DNA of 15,726 nucleotides from UBA965 sp046303375 (GTDB lineage: Bacteria; Chloroflexota; Chloroflexia; Chloroflexales; Roseiflexaceae), in contig JBKCGB010000035.1 in assembly GCA_046303375.1 (NCBI GenBank), positions 1 to 15,726 of the forward strand. The letters run 5' to 3'. Shown here piece by piece: positions 14,116-15,726 of this stretch. A model generated the notes under the pieces. It was not told where the DNA came from, made no database searches, and saw only the letters and a program-made list of their open reading frames with translations. Position numbers and translations under genes: made by a program. Numbering within the stretch: the first letter of the stretch is position 1; the number at the start of each line of letters is the position of its first letter.

Positions 14116-15102
14116 ATGGTTAACCTCAAAATCCTGACAGCCACCGATATTAGGGAACTTGTGCAAATGTCCGTTGCAATCGATGCGGTCCAACACGCCT
14201 ATGCGAGTATTGCACATGGCACGACGAGTGTACCGCTACGCATCGATGTCGACCAAACAGCACATCAATCCCATACGTTTTTTATGCCGGCACTCGTCGA
14301 CGGTGCCAGCCTCGGTATGAAAATCGTCTCTGTGTTTCCGCACAACCGTGAACGCCACCAACTCCCCACCATCCATGCCATTGTGATGCTCATCGAGGCG
14401 CATACCGGCCGCCCATTGGCCATGATGGATGGCACCTTTCTCACGGTGTTGCGCACCGGCGCATCCGCAGGTGTCGCCACACGCTTACTCGCTCGCCCCG
14501 ATAGCCGGCATCTCGTGCTGATTGGTGCCGGTGCGCAAGCCTGGGCACAGGTGGCGGCAGTCTGTGCAGTGCGCCCCATTAGCCACATCACCATTGTCAA
14601 TCGCACGCGTGCACGTGCAGAGCAACTCATGCAGTCGCTCCAGACACAGCACCCCACATGCACAATCAGCGTGGCTGAGAGCCGTGCCACTGCGCTGGCA
14701 CAGGCCGATGTAGTCTGCTTGGCGACCTCTGCAAGCACTCCCGTGTTTGCAGACAGCGAAATCCGACCTGGCACCCATATCAACGGGATAGGCTCGTTTA
14801 CGCATACCATGATCGAAGCAGACCCACGTACCGTTGGGCGCTCCTATGTGGCAGTCGATCAATTTGCAGCCGCCTGGAGCGAGGCCGGTGAGCTCATTGC
14901 TGCCCGCGATCAAGGACTCCTCGACCCTGCGCGCGTGGTTCAGCTGGGTGATATTGCCAATGGCACGGCTCCGGCACGCAGTGACCATAGCCAAATCACC
15001 TTTTTTAAGTCGGTCGGCAATGCTGCCCAAGATGTTGCAGTGGCCCAAATCGCCTATACGGCCGCCATGCAACAGCAACGCGGCCACGATGTGACGCTCT
15101 GA
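14116..15102 (+). CDS. Ornithine cyclodeaminase/mu-crystallin family dehydrogenase
   Basis: This 328-residue cytoplasmic enzyme is of the OCD/mu-crystallin/alanine-dehydrogenase family, which uses NAD(P) in deaminating or imine-reducing reactions. Visible elements are GMKIVSVFPHN (K69), TVLRTGASAGVATRLLAR (R113), the Rossmann motif GAGAQAWAQ (137-145), VCLATSASTPVF, INGIGSFTHTMIEAD, and FKSVGNAAQDVA (from 297). True ornithine cyclodeaminases carry an Asp in a GGDCPGKTE-like stretch; here the matching segment reads GIGSFTHTM. It is therefore more likely an imine reductase, amino-acid dehydrogenase or related member than a real ornithine cyclodeaminase. The start is the ATG at 14116, with GGAG at 14105-14108. 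The longer frame back to 14047 would begin inside the tRNA and cross its promoter, so I reject it. A reductase gene follows 75 bases later. Confidence 0.88.
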   Translation: MVNLKILTATDIRELVQMSVAIDAVQHAYASIAHGTTSVPLRIDVDQTAHQSHTFFMPALVDGASLGMKIVSVFPHNRERHQLPTIHAIVMLIEAHTGRPLAMMDGTFLTVLRTGASAGVATRLLARPDSRHLVLIGAGAQAWAQVAAVCAVRPISHITIVNRTRARAEQLMQSLQTQHPTCTISVAESRATALAQADVVCLATSASTPVFADSEIRPGTHINGIGSFTHTMIEADPRTVGRSYVAVDQFAAAWSEAGELIAARDQGLLDPARVVQLGDIANGTAPARSDHSQITFFKSVGNAAQDVAVAQIAYTAAMQQQRGHDVTL

Positions 15103-15116
15103 TGGAGATGCTCGAT

Positions 15117-15151
15117 ACCATGCAGTATGGTGTATCATGACACCATGCAGT
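15117..15151 (+). promoter_or_regulatory. Direct and inverted repeats with candidate -10 before the reductase gene
   Basis: ACCATGCAGT occurs at 15117-15126 and 15142-15151. Between them ATGGTGT (15127-15133) can pair with ACACCAT (15140-15146), or alternatively with the upstream ATACCAT (15115-15121) with a one-base bulge. A -10-like TATCAT (15133-15138) lies in the middle, 45 bases before the ATG at 15178. The layout resembles an operator over a promoter; the assignment is inference. Confidence 0.45.
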
Positions 15152-15177
15152 GATTTAGTCACAAAGGATAGACGACG

Positions 15178-15726
15178 ATGACACAACCCACCGTGGGCTT
15201 TATCGGGCTCGGCATCATGGGGCGCGGCATGGCACGCAATATTGCACGTGCTGGCTTCCCGCTGTATGTCTACAATCGCACGGCGAGTCGCATGCACGAG
15301 CTCGCCGATGTGGCCGCTCAGCCGACCACATCACCGGCCGATTTGGCCAGCAAATGCGATATTGTAATCACCTGTGTCAGTGACACCCCCGATGTCGAAG
15401 CCGTCATTGGTGGCGCACACGGGGTACTGGCAGGGCTGCGTCCCGGGACGCTGGTCATCGACATGAGCACCATCAGCCCGCAGAGCACGGTTGCGCTCGC
15501 CGCAGCCATTACCGCACGTGGTGGTAGCATGCTGGATGCACCCGTGAGTGGAGGCAGCGAAGGTGCCGCCAAGGGCACGTTGAGTATCATGGTCGGCGGT
15601 GCCGAAGCCGATTTTAATCGCGCGTTACCAGTCTTTCAAGCCATGGGCAAAAACATCATTCATGTGGGTGCACAAGGAGCAGGTCAGACCGTCAAACTGG
15701 TCAATCAGATTCTTGTAGTGGGCAAC
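15178..15726 (+). CDS. 3-Hydroxyisobutyrate dehydrogenase / tartronate semialdehyde reductase family protein (3' end outside window)
   Basis: The first 183 residues of an NAD(P)-dependent beta-hydroxyacid dehydrogenase are visible; the frame is open at the right edge. The N-terminal Rossmann motif is GFIGLGIMGRGMARN (7-21). It is followed by VYNRT (31-35), the substrate-binding DAPVSGGSEGAAKGTLSIMVGG (from 120), and GAGQTVKLVNQ (from 167) with catalytic K173 and N177. Family members reduce or oxidise 3-hydroxyisobutyrate, tartronate semialdehyde, succinic semialdehyde and similar small acids. The exact substrate is not decided by these motifs, and part of the C-terminal domain is missing. The ATG at 15178 has AAAGGA at 15163-15168. 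It lies 75 bases after the OCD-family gene and probably has its own repeat-containing control region. Confidence 0.93.
   Translation, partial: MTQPTVGFIGLGIMGRGMARNIARAGFPLYVYNRTASRMHELADVAAQPTTSPADLASKCDIVITCVSDTPDVEAVIGGAHGVLAGLRPGTLVIDMSTISPQSTVALAAAITARGGSMLDAPVSGGSEGAAKGTLSIMVGGAEADFNRALPVFQAMGKNIIHVGAQGAGQTVKLVNQILVVGN

Noticed and set aside
14485..15297. 270-codon minus-strand open frame
   Set aside because: It is a shadow of the OCD-family and reductase genes, whose motifs are unmistakable on the plus strand.

Overview
The window is about 15.7 kb of chromosomal-type bacterial DNA, densely coding, with moderately high GC. It has Shine-Dalgarno starts, sigma70-like -10 boxes and rho-independent terminators. 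The gene set (GldF/GldG-type ABC cassette with a DUF4340 protein, cytoplasmic YuiH-like sulfite-oxidase homologue, long-chain chromate transporter, protein families common in filamentous and gliding lineages) suggests a Chloroflexota bacterium. That assignment is an inference from gene content, not from a marker gene. No phage, insertion sequence, CRISPR array, rRNA or restriction system was seen. No gene-free stretch exceeds about 230 bases.

Plus strand, 1-6983. The window opens inside an unrecognised, strongly helical protein (to 1154). It is followed by a molybdopterin sulfite-oxidase-like protein (1200-1814), a small membrane-anchored protein of unknown function (1891-2430) and an ArsB/NhaD (SLC13-like) permease (2451-3650). 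Then come trpC (3812-4627), translationally coupled by a 4-base overlap to a two-domain chromate transporter chrA (4624-5775), and a D-Ala-D-Ala-ligase-like ATP-grasp enzyme (5958-6983). Perfect TATAAT boxes lie 38-44 bases before three of these starts.

Minus strand, 13889 down to 7126. Six genes point the same way: two tandem paralogues, each fusing an N-terminal dual-specificity/tyrosine phosphatase domain to a C-terminal ADP-ribosylglycohydrolase (DraG/ARH) domain; an ABC ATPase; an ABC-2 permease; a GldG-like auxiliary protein; and a DUF4340 membrane-anchored protein. A candidate promoter lies before the first paralogue. The only clear terminator found in the intergenic gaps lies after the last gene, so one long transcription unit is possible, with a possible internal start before the ABC genes.

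The most interesting object is that paralogue pair. The promoter-distal copy (10938-12371) has intact catalytic signatures in both domains. The promoter-proximal copy (12414-13889) is a full-length open frame in which the phosphatase Cys is Ser and the C-terminal Asp-x-Asp-Thr metal site of the DraG domain is gone. It looks like a maintained double pseudoenzyme beside its active sister.

Right end. A tRNA-Glu(UUC) gene (minus) has a near-consensus promoter and a strong terminator. It is divergent from an ornithine cyclodeaminase/mu-crystallin family gene (14116-15102). A 3-hydroxyisobutyrate-dehydrogenase-type reductase follows and runs off the window end (15178 onwards).
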